From Pseudideonella sakaiensis (GTDB lineage: Bacteria; Pseudomonadota; Gammaproteobacteria; Burkholderiales; Burkholderiaceae_C): a stretch of DNA of 64,000 bases. The stretch is taken from NCBI RefSeq assembly GCF_001293525.1, contig NZ_BBYR01000032.1, positions 62,001-126,000 on the forward strand. The letters run 5' to 3'. The notes under the pieces were generated by a model. That model made no database searches. It was given only the letters and a program-made list of their open reading frames with translations, and was not told the origin of the DNA. This document shows, piece after piece, positions 51,703 through 61,100 of the stretch (its first letter is position 1; each line of letters begins with the position of its first letter). A program made the translations under genes and the position numbers.

Positions 51703-54297
51703 ATGTCGTTGCCGGAGTTGCTCGAGCGCGAGGTCCCGCTGGCCGGCCTCGCGTCGCGCATCGAGGGGCTGCGGCGCGGGGCCGGCGGGAGCGTGGTGCT
51801 GATCGAGGCGCCGTCCGGCTTCGGCAAGACCAGCCTGCTGAAGGCCGCCCGGGCGGCCGCGGGGCCGGACGTGGCCTGGGCCTGGGGCCGCTGCGAGCCG
51901 CTCGATGCGGCGGCGCGCCAGGCGGCCCTGCTCGACCTGGTCGACGCGATGCCGCCGGCGCTGTCCGTCCGGCTCCGGGAGGGCAGCGTCGACCACGGCG
52001 TCCGGCTCGAGCTGCTCGCTTGGCTGCGCGAGCTCGCACGGCCCCTGGTCCTGGTGATCGACGACCTGCAGTGGATCGATGCGACCACGGCCGACCTGCT
52101 GCGTTTCGTGGCCCGCCGCATCGACGTCACCCGCTGCCTGCTGGTGCTGCTGCGCCGCAGCGAGGCGATCGCCGACGCCGACGATGCGCCGCAGGCCCTG
52201 TGCGCCGCCCTGCCTGCCGACGCCACGCTCCGTCTGAGCCTCGAACCCCTGTCGCCGCGCGCGGTCGAGCGCTGGGCGGCCCGGGCCGGCCGCCGCCCGG
52301 ACGACCTGTACCGCGTCACACGCGGCCACCCGCTGTTCGTGGCCGAGGTGCTGGCGGCGCCGGAGGGGGCGGTGCCCGGGGCGGTGCGCGACGCGGTGCT
52401 GGCGCGCCTGGCCGGGCTGTCGGCCCCGTCGAGGGCGCTGCTCGAGCTGGTCAGCCTCTCCCCGGTCGGCGTCGATGCGGGGCTGCTCGAGGAGGCGCTG
52501 CCCGGCATCCCGGCCGCGGCGGCCGAGGCGGTGCTGGCCACCGGGCTGCTCGTGCACGACGGCCAGCGCCTCGAGTACCACCACGACATCGCCCGGCAGG
52601 CGGTCGAGGCGGCCCTGCCCACCTTGCGCCGCGTCCGCCTGCATGTCGCCCTCTACGAGGCCTTGACACGCCAGGGCGCCGCCCCGGCGCGCCGCCTGCA
52701 CCATGCCGAGCGGGCCGGCCTCGAGGAGGCCGTCGCGACGCTGGCGCCCGGGCTCGCCGCGGAGCAGGCGGCGCGTGGCCGGCCGCTCGAGGCCGCCCGG
52801 CTGTATGCCCTCGCGCTGGCCATGCCGCGGCCGAGGCCGCCCGCGGAACGCGCCGGGCTGCTGACCGCCCTGGCCGAGGCGCTGAACGCGCGCCACGCCC
52901 TGGCCGAGGCCCGCGAGGCCTGGACCCAGGCGCTGGAGGCCTGGCGCGGCTGCGCCGACCCGGTGGCCGTCGGGCGCGCCCTGCGCGAACTGGGGCGGGT
53001 CGAGTGGTACCGCGGCGCCATCGCGGACGGGCTCGCGCTGGTCGAGCAGTCGATGCAATGCCTGGCGGACGGGGCGGCACCGCTCGAGCAGGCACGCAGC
53101 CTCGCCACCCTGGCCCACCTGCACCTGCTCGGCCACCGGCCGGACCGGGCCTTGCGCTGGGGCGAGTCGGCCCTGGACGCGCTGGGCGCGTTGGGCAGCG
53201 CCGAGGACCACGCCTATGTGCTGAATACCGTCGGGGCGGCCGAGGTGATCGAGAGCGACACGGCCCGGGGCTGGCAGCGCCTGGAACGCAGCCTGTCGCT
53301 GTCGCTCGCGCATGGCCTCGACGAGCATGTGATCCGCGCCTACGCCAACCTGGCCTCCTCGGCCCTGCTGACGCTGCGCCTCGAGCGGCTGCGCCGCGTG
53401 GCCGCCGACGGGCTGGCCTGGTGCGCGGCGCGGGACCTGGACGCCGGGGCCTCGATCCTGCTGATCCGCGACGGCGTCGGCCTGATGCATGCGGGGCGCT
53501 GGGCCGAGGCCCGCGAGCGCCTGCAGCGCGTGCGGTCGATGCCGGTGCTGTCGCCCCTGGACAACGAGCATTCCGCCCATGCGCTGGCGATCCTCGACTT
53601 GCGCGAGGGTCGTCCGGGAGCGCTGGCCGCCTGGGAGGACGCGCTGGCCGGCCGGCGGCGGCTGCGCGTCTACCCGTGGTACCTGCCGGAAGGGGTGGAC
53701 ACGGCCGAGGCCGCCTGGCTGCGCGGCGAGCCGGAACGGGCCGCGGCCCTGGCGGAGGCCGCGCTGCCCGAGGCCCTGGCGCATGGCGAGCGCACCCGCA
53801 TCGGCCGCCTGGCCTGCTGGATGCAGCGCTGCGGCCGCACGCCCGCCGGGGTCTGCGCCGACACCCTGCCGGAGCCCTTCCGACAGGAGCTGGCGGGGGA
53901 CATCGACGCGGCCGCGGCGGCCTGGGAGGCGCTGGGCTACCGTTACGACCAGGGCCTGTGCCTGCTGCACGGGGGCGTTTCCCAGGTGCGTCAGGGGGTG
54001 GCCTTGCTGCTGGCACTGGGCGCCCAACCGGCTGCGGCGCTCGGCCGGGCGCGCCTGGTCGTACCGCGCGGCCAGCCGTGGCGCCGGGCGTCGCGCGCAC
54101 ACGCACGCACCGATCCGGCCGGGCTGACCGCCCGCGAGCGCGAGGTGCACGCGCTGCTGTGTCGCCGCCTGAGCAATGCCGAGATCGCGCACCGCCTGGG
54201 CCGCTCGGAGCGCACCGTCGAGAAGCACGTGTCGGCGGTGCTCGGCAAGCTCGGGCTGCGCTCGCGTGCCGACCTGTACTCGGCCGCCCCGGCGTGA
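51703..54297 (+). CDS. Large ATP-binding LuxR-family (LAL) regulator
   Basis: 864 residues. The N-terminal NTPase has Walker A APSGFGKTSLLKA (about residues 36-48) and Walker B LVLVIDDLQWIDATTADLLR. A helical TPR-like middle (about 290-780) follows, and a LuxR-type helix-turn-helix ends the protein (LTAREREVHALLCRRLSNAE, then SERTVEKHVSAVLGKLGLRS). LAL (MalT-like) regulators sense a ligand or partner through the ATPase and TPR parts. It diverges from the type VI accessory gene and overlaps a second LuxR-type gene by 4 nt. Target genes may include the type VI unit or the RiPP locus downstream. Confidence 0.87.
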   Translation: MSLPELLEREVPLAGLASRIEGLRRGAGGSVVLIEAPSGFGKTSLLKAARAAAGPDVAWAWGRCEPLDAAARQAALLDLVDAMPPALSVRLREGSVDHGVRLELLAWLRELARPLVLVIDDLQWIDATTADLLRFVARRIDVTRCLLVLLRRSEAIADADDAPQALCAALPADATLRLSLEPLSPRAVERWAARAGRRPDDLYRVTRGHPLFVAEVLAAPEGAVPGAVRDAVLARLAGLSAPSRALLELVSLSPVGVDAGLLEEALPGIPAAAAEAVLATGLLVHDGQRLEYHHDIARQAVEAALPTLRRVRLHVALYEALTRQGAAPARRLHHAERAGLEEAVATLAPGLAAEQAARGRPLEAARLYALALAMPRPRPPAERAGLLTALAEALNARHALAEAREAWTQALEAWRGCADPVAVGRALRELGRVEWYRGAIADGLALVEQSMQCLADGAAPLEQARSLATLAHLHLLGHRPDRALRWGESALDALGALGSAEDHAYVLNTVGAAEVIESDTARGWQRLERSLSLSLAHGLDEHVIRAYANLASSALLTLRLERLRRVAADGLAWCAARDLDAGASILLIRDGVGLMHAGRWAEARERLQRVRSMPVLSPLDNEHSAHALAILDLREGRPGALAAWEDALAGRRRLRVYPWYLPEGVDTAEAAWLRGEPERAAALAEAALPEALAHGERTRIGRLACWMQRCGRTPAGVCADTLPEPFRQELAGDIDAAAAAWEALGYRYDQGLCLLHGGVSQVRQGVALLLALGAQPAAALGRARLVVPRGQPWRRASRAHARTDPAGLTAREREVHALLCRRLSNAEIAHRLGRSERTVEKHVSAVLGKLGLRSRADLYSAAPA

Positions 54298-56186
54298 TTC
54301 AGCCAACCCCCACGCCGGCCTCGGGCGGGCCGCCGCCGGACGCCTCCGGCGGCGCGGCCGCCGACCTGCTCGACCTGCTGAGCTGCGCTCCCGGCGGGCT
54401 GGAGATCGACCTGCTGCGCCAGCTCGATCCGCGTGCGCTGGAGTCGCTGGAGGCCCGCGCCGGTGCGGTGCTGGAGGCCTGGCCGCCGCGCGTCGGCTTC
54501 CGCGACGAGGCGCTGCGTCGTGCGCACGCGGCCGGCGTGCCGGCGGCAATCCGCCGCGGCCTGCACGAGCGCGTGGCCGGGTGGCTCGAGGCGCGGCCGC
54601 TGGCGGGCCAGGCCGTGCGCCGCCTGAGCCATGCGCTGGCCGCGGGCGGGGCACCGGTTCGGCGCGACGTCGTCGCCCAGGCACTGGCCGAAGCGGCCGC
54701 GCAGCCGGCCGTGCAGGGCCGGCTGCTGCGCGTGGCGGCGCGCCTGGCCTCCGGCGTGACCGCGTCCGAGCGCGCCGGCTGGCGGGTGCGGCACCGCCTC
54801 GCCGTCCGGGTCGCCGGCCACACGCCCGTCCCGGATCCCGCGGCCTGGCAGGCGCTGCGGCGGCGCTGCGCGGCCGCCGGCGACCGCGCGGGCACGGTGG
54901 TGGCGGTGGTCGCCGAGGTCCTGGAGGAGGGGGCCGGCCCGCGCGGCCTGCGCCGACTCCAGGCGCTGGCGGAAACCGGCGCGCGGTCGGGCGCAGACCC
55001 AGCCGCCGGCCGCTGGCTGCGGCTGGCCCTGGCCGCCACCGCGGCCGCCTGCGGGGATGCGATCACGGCCTGGCGGCAGCTGCGGCGCGGGTCGCCCGCG
55101 TCGCCCCTGGCCCGAACGGACACCGGCACGGCCGACGCGCTGCTGGGCGCCGCGCTGGCGCTGGCCCGGCATGTGCACGCCACCTACCGCGGTCGGGCCG
55201 CGGCGGCGACGGTCGACGCCGGGGCGCGGCGCCGCCGCCTCGAGGTCCTCTTCGCGGTGCTGTCGAGCGTCCCCGGTCCGACCACCGCGGACCCGATCGA
55301 CCTGCCCCTGCTCGGCCTGCTGCTGGTGCGCGCCACGGAGGCCCTCCTGGGACAGGGCGACAGTGCGGCCGCCCAGGCCCTCGCCGAGGCCGGCGGCGCG
55401 CTCTGCAGCCGCCTGGGGCAGCGCGCCCCGGTGCAGCGGCTGGCGCTCTGCCGCGCCTGGGCGGCCGTCGATGCCGGTGAGTTCGCGGAGGCCCGGCGTC
55501 TGCTTGCCGGCCTGCCCGACGGGCCGCTGCCGCTGGCCGAAGCCCGGCGCCTGCTGCTGCGACGGATCGAGGCCTGGCAGGGGGAGGGCGATGCCCAGGC
55601 CGCTCTCGGCCGCGGCGGCTGCCTGGCGAGTGGGCTCCGCCACCGGACGGTCTGTGAACGGACCTGGCTCGCGGGCCGCGACGCCACCTGGCGGCGCCGC
55701 CGCGCCCGCTGGCGCCTCGCCGCCGGATGCCCCGACGTCGGCACGGAGCCCGTGGGCCTGTCGCTGTTGGGCGGGGCGGCCGACGCCGCACTGCGGCAGG
55801 GGCGCCAGCTCGATGCGGCCCGGGCCCGGCTCGGCGAGGGCGGGGCGCAGCGCCAGCGTGCCGCAGCCCGGCTGACCGGCTTCGGTGCCCATGGCCTGCG
55901 GCTGCGCCGGGACGGGCGCGGTTCGGCCGACCCGGTGGACGGGCGCGTCGGCGCGCGCGGCGCCAGCCCCCGCGTGCGCACCGACCCGCTCGGGCTGAGT
56001 CCGCGCGAGCGGACCGTGGCCGAGGGCCTGGCCCAGGGCCTCGGCAACCGGGCCCTGGCCGAGCGGCTGTGCCGCTCGGAACGGACCATCGCCCACCAGG
56101 TTTCGGCGGTGCTGGCCAAGTTGGGCGTGCGACGCCGGCAGGAGGTGGGCCCCCGCCTCGCCGCCGCGCAGTCGCCGGGACGCTAG
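54294..56186 (+). CDS. LuxR-type regulator lacking the NTPase domain
   Basis: 630 residues from a GTG at 54294 that overlaps the previous stop (GTGA). It begins where the helical part of a LAL protein would begin: LLDLLSCAPGGLEIDLLRQL aligns in character with LLELVSLSPVGVDAGLLEEA of the upstream protein. No Walker A or B is present. The TPR-like middle is Ala/Arg-rich. The C-terminal LuxR helix-turn-helix is intact (LSPRERTVAEGLAQGLGNRA, SERTIAHQVSAVLAKLGVRR). Likely a duplicated and shortened partner of the upstream regulator. Stop codons of this gene and the convergent radical SAM gene overlap. Confidence 0.75.
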   Translation: MIQPTPTPASGGPPPDASGGAAADLLDLLSCAPGGLEIDLLRQLDPRALESLEARAGAVLEAWPPRVGFRDEALRRAHAAGVPAAIRRGLHERVAGWLEARPLAGQAVRRLSHALAAGGAPVRRDVVAQALAEAAAQPAVQGRLLRVAARLASGVTASERAGWRVRHRLAVRVAGHTPVPDPAAWQALRRRCAAAGDRAGTVVAVVAEVLEEGAGPRGLRRLQALAETGARSGADPAAGRWLRLALAATAAACGDAITAWRQLRRGSPASPLARTDTGTADALLGAALALARHVHATYRGRAAAATVDAGARRRRLEVLFAVLSSVPGPTTADPIDLPLLGLLLVRATEALLGQGDSAAAQALAEAGGALCSRLGQRAPVQRLALCRAWAAVDAGEFAEARRLLAGLPDGPLPLAEARRLLLRRIEAWQGEGDAQAALGRGGCLASGLRHRTVCERTWLAGRDATWRRRRARWRLAAGCPDVGTEPVGLSLLGGAADAALRQGRQLDAARARLGEGGAQRQRAAARLTGFGAHGLRLRRDGRGSADPVDGRVGARGASPRVRTDPLGLSPRERTVAEGLAQGLGNRALAERLCRSERTIAHQVSAVLAKLGVRRRQEVGPRLAAAQSPGR

Positions 56187-57727
56187 GCGTCCGCGCGGTC
56201 CTCGCGCTCGATCAGCGCCTGCAGCGCCGCGCGCAGGCCCGGCGCGTCGGCGACGCCGAGCTCCTCGGCCACCGCATGCAGGTAGGCCCGGTCGATCGCC
56301 GAGAGGTAGAAGCGCAGCAGCCGGTTGGCGCGGAATTCGGTCCAGTCGACCTGGTCGAACAGCAGCCGGGTCGAGGGCTGGCGCCGCAGCACCCGCGCGA
56401 CCCCGGCGTGCAGGCGCGACAGCGGCACGCCGCCGAGGCGGGCGAAGACGCCGCTGATGTCGTTCATCGTCCGCGGGCAGGTGCCGCGCAACACCAGGTA
56501 GCCGTGGAACAGCGCGTGGAAGGCCTCGGTCTCGGCCAGGCTGAGGCTGGGGCTGGCCAGCGGGGTGCCGTCCTGCCCGCCGTCGAGCACCATGTGGATC
56601 GCGCGCCGCCGGTGCAGCCGCGTGCCCGGGTGGACGCGGGTGGTGAAGAGGATCGGGGTCGGCCGCCGGCCGTTCGTGCCTTCGAGCGTGCCGAGGTGGT
56701 CGACGGTGGCGAGGAAGTCGTCCAGCGTCTCATCCTCGAGGCCGTACATCGCGTCGATGCACAGGTCCACGGCGGTGCGCGACAGCACGGCCCGGGCCCG
56801 CTCGTCGAAGCGCGCGAGGTCGGTCTTGCGGCCGCTGCGCTGCAGCGTGCGCTGCTTCACGCTCTGCAGGCCGACCTCGATCATCTCGAAGCCGCTCGCG
56901 TCCAGCCGCGCGATCTCCTCGTCGTCGAGCCACTCGAGCATGAACTCGCCGATCAGGCGCGTGCCGTGGCGGTTGTGGGCGATCAGGAAGTCCAGCAGCC
57001 AGCGGGTGCGCTCGCGCTCGACGTTGAAGATGGTGTCGTAGAACTCGATGCGGCGCACCCGCGGATCGGCCAGCAGGTGGCCGAGCTCGGCCTCGATGCG
57101 CCCGCGCGAGTAGGAGGCGATGCGCTTGCGGCCGCGGCCCTCGTAGCAGAAGCTGCAGTTCCAGACGCAGCCGCGGTAGGTCTCGACATAGACCGTCGGG
57201 TAGCGGTCGTGGGCGTCGAACACGCCGTCGAGGTAGGGCGACGGCAGCTCGTCGAGCTGCTCGCGCTGGGCCTGGCGCAGCGGCAGCCCCGGGTGCAGTT
57301 CGCGCGGGCGCAGCAGGCCCTGCCCGGCGGCCGGCGGCTGCCCGCGGGCCACCGCGTCGAGCAGCGCCAGCAGCGGGGCCTCGCCCTCGCCGACCACGCA
57401 CCAGTCGATGTCCGCGGCCATCTCGTCGGGATCTAGGGCCACCACGTCGGTGCCGCCGACCACGATCACCGCGTCGGGCTGCAGGCGCCGCAGGTCGCGC
57501 GCGAGCTGCAGCACCAGCGGCCCATGCCCGTGGTGCACCGAGAAGCCGTAGACGCGCGCCGGCTCGGCCATCAGCTCGAACAGCAGCTGGCGCGGCGTGG
57601 TCTGCACCGGCAGGTTCAGCACCCGCAGCGGCCACTCGGGGCGGTGCCGCCGCACCATGGCGGCCAGCAGGTAGACGCCGAGTCCGTAGTGCCGGTCGTT
57701 GCAGTTGATCGACAGCAGGCAGAGCAT
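56183..57727 (-). CDS. Cobalamin-type (B12-binding domain) radical SAM protein
   Basis: 514 residues. The N-terminal 130 residues form a Rossmann-like B12-binding domain (LLSINCNDRHYGLGVYLLAA; DAVIVVGGTDVVALDPDEMA; WCVVGEGEAPLLALLDAV). The radical SAM cluster motif is CVWNCSFC (Cys187, Cys191, Cys194), followed by YDTIFNVERERTRWLLDFL and FEMIEVGLQSVKQRTLQRSG. The C-terminal 100 residues are helical. Class B enzymes of this kind often methylate unactivated carbon, but others do different chemistry. It diverges from the peptide gene by 152 bp, so it probably belongs to that locus as a tailoring enzyme. This is inferred from position. Confidence 0.82.
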   Translation of the reverse strand: MLCLLSINCNDRHYGLGVYLLAAMVRRHRPEWPLRVLNLPVQTTPRQLLFELMAEPARVYGFSVHHGHGPLVLQLARDLRRLQPDAVIVVGGTDVVALDPDEMAADIDWCVVGEGEAPLLALLDAVARGQPPAAGQGLLRPRELHPGLPLRQAQREQLDELPSPYLDGVFDAHDRYPTVYVETYRGCVWNCSFCYEGRGRKRIASYSRGRIEAELGHLLADPRVRRIEFYDTIFNVERERTRWLLDFLIAHNRHGTRLIGEFMLEWLDDEEIARLDASGFEMIEVGLQSVKQRTLQRSGRKTDLARFDERARAVLSRTAVDLCIDAMYGLEDETLDDFLATVDHLGTLEGTNGRRPTPILFTTRVHPGTRLHRRRAIHMVLDGGQDGTPLASPSLSLAETEAFHALFHGYLVLRGTCPRTMNDISGVFARLGGVPLSRLHAGVARVLRRQPSTRLLFDQVDWTEFRANRLLRFYLSAIDRAYLHAVAEELGVADAPGLRAALQALIEREDRADA

Positions 57728-57809
57728 CGGTCGGAGGGTCGGTGGCCGGTCGGCGCAGCATAGCCCGCAGGGGCCCGCTGCGGGGCCCGGCCCCCCCGGC
57801 TCCGGGAGT

Positions 57810-57838
57810 TTGACGACGGCCGGCGGCCTGCGGATACT
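57810..57838 (+). promoter_or_regulatory. Sigma70-type promoter of the precursor peptide gene
   Basis: TTGACG (57810-57815), 17-bp spacer, GATACT (57833-57838). Near-consensus -35 and correct spacing make this one of the best promoters in the window. Transcription would start about 35 bp before the peptide ATG. A ribosome site GGGAG lies 6 bp before that ATG. Confidence 0.6.
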
Positions 57839-57879
57839 GCGCCGATGCCGCGCGGGCTTGCCGCGCTCCGGGAGCGAAC

Positions 57880-58131
57880 ATGGCCACCACCACGAAGAAG
57901 GTCGTCAAGCTGCGCATCAAGGTGCCGGCGAACGTCACCGTGGTCACCGAGCTGGTGCCGACCGCGGCCTCGCTCTCGCTCGACAGCCCGCTGCCTGGGC
58001 GCACGCTGGTGCCCTCGGCGTCGCCGACCACGATGGAGATGGACCTCACCTCCGCGAAGACCGCCGACTGGCTGAAGAAGAAGCTGGTGGTCTCGAGCGA
58101 CTGCGGCAACTGCTGCTGCGTGCGCGGCTGA
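57880..58131 (+). CDS. Putative RiPP precursor peptide with Cys-rich tail
   Basis: 83 residues. The leader-like part (about 1-71) is Thr/Val/Leu/Lys-rich (KKVVKLRIKVPANVTVVTEL; TSAKTADWLKKKLVV) and unlike Nif11 or nitrile-hydratase-type leaders. The last 12 residues, SSDCGNCCCVRG, carry Cys75, Cys78, Cys79 and Cys80 and form the obvious core. It sits 26 bp before a gene with two radical SAM domains, with a YcaO gene next; both are peptide-modifying enzyme types. The strong promoter and good ribosome site fit a highly expressed substrate. The Cys residues could become thiazolines (YcaO) or thioether-linked (SPASM radical SAM). Annotation as precursor is inference from size, tail and context. 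Confidence 0.7.
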   Translation: MATTTKKVVKLRIKVPANVTVVTELVPTAASLSLDSPLPGRTLVPSASPTTMEMDLTSAKTADWLKKKLVVSSDCGNCCCVRG

Positions 58132-58157
58132 TCAGGCCGGGCGGCGGCGGGCCCCGC

Positions 58158-61100
58158 ATGGCCGTCGTCGAGCCGCTGACGCCGCCGCCATCGCGGCGCG
58201 GCGGTCGGTCGGGCCCGCCCGAGGCGCCGTTCGCCGCGGTCCTCTCGCCCCACCTCGACGCCACCCGCGGCGCGACCGCGCCGCACCTGCGGCTGCTGCT
58301 GGCCGACGGCTGCAACCTGCGCTGCAGCTACTGCCACTTCCACGCCACCCATGCGCAGGCGCTGGCCGGCGCCGAAGCGCGCGGCGAGGCGCCGGGGCGC
58401 CGCGTGCTGGCGCCGCCGGCGGCGGTGGCGGCGCTGCGCCGCATGGCCGCGCAGCTGCGCGACCGCGGCGAGCCCCACCTCGACCTGAGCCTCTACGGCG
58501 GCGAGCCGCTGATCAACCCGAAGGCCCTCGACGCGGTGCTGGACGAGGTGGTGCACCAGCGCGCGGCCGGGCTGTCGGTGGCGGTGCTGGTGAACACCAA
58601 CGCGACGCTGGTCGACGAGGCGACGGCGGCGCGCTGGGCCGCGCTCGGCGTGCGCGCGCACGTCAGCCTGGACGGGCCGGACCTGGCGAGCAACGCGGCG
58701 CGCCGGCTGCACGGCGGCGCCGCCAGCCTGAGCGCGGCGCTGCGCGGCATCGGCCGGCTGCAGCGCGCCGGCGTGCCCATGCAGCTGAACGTGGTGCTCG
58801 GCGCGACCAACCTCGACCGCCTGGCCGAGCTGCTGCCGCTGGCGCGGCAGGCCGGGTGCGACCAGGTCTTCGTCGCGCTGCCGGATGCTGCGGCGGGCAG
58901 TCCGCCGCACGCTGCCGGCCCGGGCAGCGCGCCGCCGGGCGCCGCCGCCGGCAGCGTGCTGCAGGACGCCGCCGCAGGCAGCGCGCTCGCCGACCCGGCG
59001 CGCTGCCTGCCGCCGCTGCTGGCCGCGCGCGCCGCGGCGCGGCGCCACAACCTGCGCGTGGTCGGCCCCTGGTCCGTCGGCAGCCGGGCGCCGCGCGACG
59101 ACGAGGGCCTCGCGCTCAACCTCGCGGTGCGCCCGGACGGGCGCGCCTTCGTGCCGCACCGGCCCGACGCGCCGGCCGACTCGGTGGACGCGCTGCTCGC
59201 GCCCGCCGCCTGGGCGGCGCTCGAGGCCGACTGGCGGCAGCTGCGCGCCGGCTGCGCCGGCTGCCCGATCGAGCGCCGTTGCCGCGGCTACCTGAAGGCC
59301 ATGACCCGTTACCACGCCGGCGCCGACGCGGACGCCGGCGCCGAATGCCGGCTTGCCCGGGAGGCTGCCCAGATGCTGAACGATGACGCGCACCGGCTGT
59401 GGTGCACCGCCCCCGGCCTGGTCGCCGAGCCGCTGCCCGCCGCCGCCGACGACGAGGAGATGCACCGCCTGCGCCACCCGGCGCTGGCCGGGCCGATCGA
59501 GGTCTCCGGCGGCGTGCTCGACCTGCTCGACCATTTCCTGCCCGGCAGCACACTGGCCGCCGCGACCGAGGCCTTCGACGCCGAGGGCCTGGCCGACAGC
59601 CTGGCCGAGCTGCGCCGCCTCGGCCTGCTGCAGCCGCTCGACGCGTCCGAGGCGCAGCAGCGCTGGGCCGGGCTGGTCGGCGACGGCGGCGACGTGGTCG
59701 CGCTGCCCGGCCTGCTGCTGGGGGCGGCCGAGCCGGCCACGCTGTCGGCGGTGGCCTGGCTGCAGCCGCACCTGCTGGCGGCCCAGCAGCGCCTGCCGCC
59801 GCGGCTGCGTCCCACGGTCGACCGCGCGCTGGTCCTCGCGGTCGCGGACACGGCCGGCTTCGCGCGGGCCACCGGCTGGCCGCCGGGCCACCCGGCGCTC
59901 GGCTGGATGGCGGCCACCGTGGCCCACGGCCTGCTGGTGCTGAATGCCACGGCCTGCGAGGCGGTGCGCCGCCATGGCGGCCGCGCGCGGCTGGCCGCCT
60001 TCGAGCAGCAGCTGGCGCACGAGCTGGCGCACCTGGGCCTGCGGCGCAGCGGCCTGCGGCTGCCGGTCTGGCTGGAGGAGGGGGTCTGCGAGCACGTCTC
60101 GGGCGCGCCCTGGGACGATGCGCGCCTCGGCGACGCGCTGCCGCAGGCCGACGAGTTTGCGGCCTTCGTGCGCGCCTGCATGGGCCTGCCGGCGCGCGCG
60201 GGGCAGTCCCCGCGGCCGGGCGACTGGTCGCCCGACACCACGCTGCTGCGCTTCTCGGACGCGCCGGTCGACGTCAACCCGGCCTACGTGCTGGCGCACG
60301 GCTTCGTGCGCCACCTGGTGCAGGCCGAGGGGCTGGAGGCGCTGCTGGACGCCTGGTCGGCACGCGGCCTGCGCGCCCGCTGCCGGCCGTTCGGTCCGGA
60401 CGACGACGCGCCGGCGGCAGCGGCCCCCACGGTCGCCGACCGGCTGGAGCGCTGGCTCGACGCCGAGACCGCCCGCCTGGCCGCCGCCAGCCCCTTTCCG
60501 GACCCGATGCGCGTGCTGGCGCTCGGCCGGCAGGCCCTGGTCTACCACCGCATCGTCGGCGGGCATGCCTGGGTCGAGCACGCCGACGCGGCCGGCCTGG
60601 CCGCGCTGGCCGGGCGCAACCTCGCGCTCGGCGAGGTCGAGGCCCTGCTCGCGGGCCATCCGCAGCGCGACGAGCTGCTGGCCCGCTGGCGCGTCGGCCG
60701 CCTGGCGCGCCAGCGCGGCTTCCACCTGCGGCTGACGATCGAGGGCGGCTGCAACATGGGCTGCAGCTACTGCTACGAGGGCGAGAAGCGGCGCCAGCCG
60801 ATGTCGGTGGAGACCGCCGACCGCGCAATCGCCGCCTGGCGCGACCTGCTCGGCCCCGACGACCTGCCCGGCTCGACGATCCGCATCTTCGGCGGCGAGC
60901 CCTTCATGAACTGGCCGCTGATGCGCCATGTCTTCGAGACCGCGGCGGTGGGCCTGCCGCCGGGCAGCGTGGCCTGGTACCTGAACACCAACGGCACCCT
61001 GGTGCGCGAGGACCAGGCCGCCTACCTGGCCGCGCGGCCCGGGCCGCTGATGGTGCACCTGAGCCTGGACGGCGTCGCCGCGGTGAACGACCGCGACCGG

